From the NCBI GenBank assembly GCA_947499735.1, contig CANMPP010000007.1:1-64000 (forward strand): a stretch of DNA of 64,000 bases, in the 5' to 3' direction. This document shows, piece after piece, positions 62,111 through 64,000 of this stretch; the stretch's first letter is position 1; each line of letters opens with the position of its first letter. This DNA comes from an uncultured Pelagimonas sp. GTDB lineage: Bacteria > Pseudomonadota > Alphaproteobacteria > Rhodobacterales > Rhodobacteraceae. Both the position numbers and the translations under genes were made by a program. The notes beneath the pieces are model-generated. The model made no database searches. It was not told where the DNA came from and was given only the letters and a program-made list of their open reading frames with translations.

Positions 62111-63220
62111 GTGTGTATGCGCGAATGCTGGGACAAGGTCGTGGCCGAGTTTGAATTGGACTATTGTAAGATCCCTCATTTTGGGGCGTTTCAAACAATT
62201 TTTGCATCGAAGTGGCAACGCAGTTTCAATTTGACTCCGATCCGTGACGTCTTTTGGGATTATCTGATTGAGCGTTTCCCCTATGCGCCTGGAACGAATG
62301 TGTTGGGGCAGGTTTTGGAAACACGCCGTGTGCACTCGGTGATCTCGGCTCAACGAGAAATTGGTAGCCGCGCTAAAATGTTTCATCAGCGCCTCATCAA
62401 GGACGGCTTTGCCATCCCGACCCAGGCGACGCTTCCACGATTGATCAAGCCGTTGAGAGTCGACGATTTCGAAAACTATGCGAAGGAATTTGACGATCTC
62501 ATCTACGAGATGGAAGCTGCCGAGATCACGGGTATCACTGTCGAAACGTTTCGACTGCTCGCAAAGGCGAAGTTGATACCGGCATCCCAAGTTCAGCGAA
62601 GATCCAAGCGCAGAGCTTTTCAGAAATCAGATTTGAAGATGTGGTTGACAGATTTGATTAAACAGGCCCCTGCAATCCAAAACTTGAACAGTCAGCAAGC
62701 AATCTTGCCAAGAGCGCCCGTTATATTGAACTGCGATCTTGTTGAGCTGATCAGAGCTATGGTGATCGGCAATCTGTTCCCTGTTGGTCTCTTCGACGGT
62801 AGAGCAAGACTGGATCACTTTGTGATTGACTTGGATGCCGCAAGAGACGCGTTGCCGCGACCTGAGATGCCCAATGGAATGAAACGCATTCCTACGTTTC
62901 GGATGCTACGTGTTACTAACGCTACCTTAAATTATCTGCTGGAGCATGGGTATCTGGAAGCGTTCAAAGCTGCACATCCGGCAACGCGAAGACAGACGGC
63001 ATTCATTTGTAAATACTCCATCGAGAAATTCAATCGAAGTTATGTGTCCCGAGGGGTTCTTGCTAACTCAGAAGGGGCAATTGGTGGACCACAATTTGCT
63101 AAGTTGAACAAACAAGGCATGCGGCCGTTCATCGACAAGCCTGGGCTCAGCAAGATTTACCGCAGGCAAGACGTGTTGCCAGAGTATCGGCACATTGGTC
63201 GGGATTTGAAGCTACTCTGA
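62111..63220 (+). CDS. TniQ/TnsD C-terminal-like protein (probable relic)
   Basis: The 369 residues (GTG at 62111, ATG at 62117) align along their length with the C-terminal two thirds of the element's tniQ frame: LRVTNATLNYLLEHGYL, PATRRQ, YSIEKFNRSY, GVLANS, KQGMRPF, LSKIYRR. The N-terminal TniQ zinc-finger domain is missing, and the frame is closed by TGA at 62087-62089. It lies outside the current element, in the same orientation, so it fits the leftover of an older Tn7-like insertion at this tRNA. Confidence 0.72.
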   Translation: MCMRECWDKVVAEFELDYCKIPHFGAFQTIFASKWQRSFNLTPIRDVFWDYLIERFPYAPGTNVLGQVLETRRVHSVISAQREIGSRAKMFHQRLIKDGFAIPTQATLPRLIKPLRVDDFENYAKEFDDLIYEMEAAEITGITVETFRLLAKAKLIPASQVQRRSKRRAFQKSDLKMWLTDLIKQAPAIQNLNSQQAILPRAPVILNCDLVELIRAMVIGNLFPVGLFDGRARLDHFVIDLDAARDALPRPEMPNGMKRIPTFRMLRVTNATLNYLLEHGYLEAFKAAHPATRRQTAFICKYSIEKFNRSYVSRGVLANSEGAIGGPQFAKLNKQGMRPFIDKPGLSKIYRRQDVLPEYRHIGRDLKLL

Positions 63221-63506
63221 TAAGGGCCCTCGTCAGGGTTTTGACGCCAAAGGCTACCTGAATCCAGAGGGAACCGATACGACCCCCGTTATCCATACCG
63301 TGCCGGGGGATCAATTCCCTGACGAAAACCACCCAGTTCTTTGCGGTCCTAAAGTCTTGAGGTTCCGGTTCATCAACGAACATGGCTGCGCATGCTGAAT
63401 GGCGGCAACTTTGTTCCGCATAGGTTTACGCTTCCCGCAGCAAACTGAGACCAGTTCGAACTGGTCTGACAGCATCAGCTTATGGGAGCACTCATTCCCA
63501 TTAATC
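63221..63506. other. Intergenic gap after the relic
   Basis: No supported gene. It holds a 20-bp perfect palindrome at 63448-63467 and a small hairpin at 63482-63501. Confidence 0.4.
63448..63467. promoter_or_regulatory. 20-bp perfect palindrome
   Basis: AGACCAGTTCGAACTGGTCT has dyad symmetry with no spacer, 40 nt past the 3' end of the M24 peptidase gene. It may be a protein-binding site, or a transcript end for the - strand gene. Confidence 0.5.
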
Positions 63507-64000
63507 TCAAGATATGACTTTTAGGTCTCGCGAAAGACCTGACAAGATCTCTGGCCCGTCGGCGCGCATGATGACGATGTCTTCAAGGCGGATCCCGAAA
63601 CGGCCCGGCAGATAAATTCCTGGCTCGATTGAAAAGACCATTCCTTCGTCCAATACTGATTGTGACGAGGCTGAGATAAAGGGCGGTTCGTGGACTTCAA
63701 CGCCCATGCCATGGCCCGTGCGGTGCATAAAGTATTCGCCATACCCCGCATCCGTGATCACTTTACGAGCTGCGTCATCAATAACATGCGCGCGAACACC
63801 GGGGCGTGCCGCTTCCATGGCAGCTTGAACCGCAGATTCGACCACAGCATGCACCTCTGCATAGCCTTCGGGGGCATGCCCCATGACAGCCATACGTGTC
63901 ATATCCGAACTAAACCCGTCCTTGCCGCCGCCGATATCCATAACGACCGCTTGGCCCTCTTCCAGTACCGTTTCACCTGTTTGATGGTGTGGCATCGCGC
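63507..64000 (-). CDS. M24-family metallopeptidase (Xaa-Pro type), partial
   Basis: The 3' end of a gene whose start lies right of the window. The dinuclear metal site is recognisable: VVMDIGGGKDGFSSDMTR (two Asp), MHRTGHGMGVEVHEPPF (His), MVFSIEPGIY (Glu) and FGIRLEDIVI (Glu). The visible part is over 160 residues. It is probably an aminopeptidase P or prolidase-like protein. Confidence 0.9.
   Translation of the reverse strand, partial: AMPHHQTGETVLEEGQAVVMDIGGGKDGFSSDMTRMAVMGHAPEGYAEVHAVVESAVQAAMEAARPGVRAHVIDDAARKVITDAGYGEYFMHRTGHGMGVEVHEPPFISASSQSVLDEGMVFSIEPGIYLPGRFGIRLEDIVIMRADGPEILSGLSRDLKVIS

Overview
The window comes from an alphaproteobacterium, most likely a marine Rhodobacterales (Roseobacter-group) chromosome. 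The S10/spc/alpha ribosomal protein clusters broken up by unrelated genes, a BztABCD amino-acid transporter, a crcB-rluC-HAD-atp12 string, a DUF1127 protein and a MOSC-engB-argB string next to yidC all fit this group.

Region 1 (1-20100) is the ribosomal protein super-cluster on the + strand: rplB rpsS rplV rpsC rplP, then rpmC rpsQ rplN rplX rplE rpsN rpsH rplF rplR rpsE rpmD, then rplO secY adk rpsM rpsK rpoA rplQ. It is broken in two places. Between rplP and rpmC lie 5.5 kb holding a muramidase-like protein, a possible HYD1-type ADP-ribosyltransferase, a 2OG-Fe(II) oxygenase-like protein, two secreted proteins and a siderophore-interacting flavoprotein. Between rpmD and rplO lie two small genes, one of them DUF1127. 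Terminators close the gene runs on the upstream side of each break. A well-spaced promoter-like site precedes rpmC. A solitary Cas2-like (SinR-type) gene follows rplQ.

Region 2 (20300-44900) is housekeeping: a DCC thioredoxin-like protein, aroG with an unannotated aromatic-rich leader peptide and attenuator, a DegP-like protease, rarA, a cysteine-rich protein, crcB, rluC, a HAD phosphatase, atp12 and bztABCD. On the - strand follow argB, engB, a MOSC protein, yidC, an EAL protein, ttcA, yidD, rnpA and rpmH. Then come a TVP38/DedA-like protein, a flavin disulfide reductase, a histidine kinase and tRNA-Arg(ACG).

Region 3 (44938-61926) is a complete Tn7-like transposon of about 17 kb, inserted 9 bp past the 3' end of tRNA-Arg. 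Both ends can be read from sequence: imperfect 32-bp terminal inverted repeats starting TGTG, several internal copies of a roughly 22-bp motif near each end (putative TnsB sites), and a 5-bp target duplication ACCCT. The core is tnsA-tnsB-tnsC followed by a 622-codon tniQ/tnsD frame. That frame is open except for two internal TAG codons. Cargo on the tRNA side is an SMC-like ATPase with a small partner, a frame-shifted GIY-YIG nuclease-like gene, a CoiA-like nuclease and DNA-binding proteins. Cargo on the far side is a VbhA/Fic toxin-antitoxin pair, a large serine recombinase with two ParB-like proteins, and a small HTH protein. No CRISPR array or cas effector is present, so targeting presumably rests on the TniQ/TnsD protein.

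Region 4 (61932-64000): just outside the far end lies a gene homologous to the C-terminal two thirds of the element's TniQ/TnsD protein. It looks like a relic of an earlier element at the same tRNA. The window ends inside an M24 (Xaa-Pro type) peptidase on the - strand.
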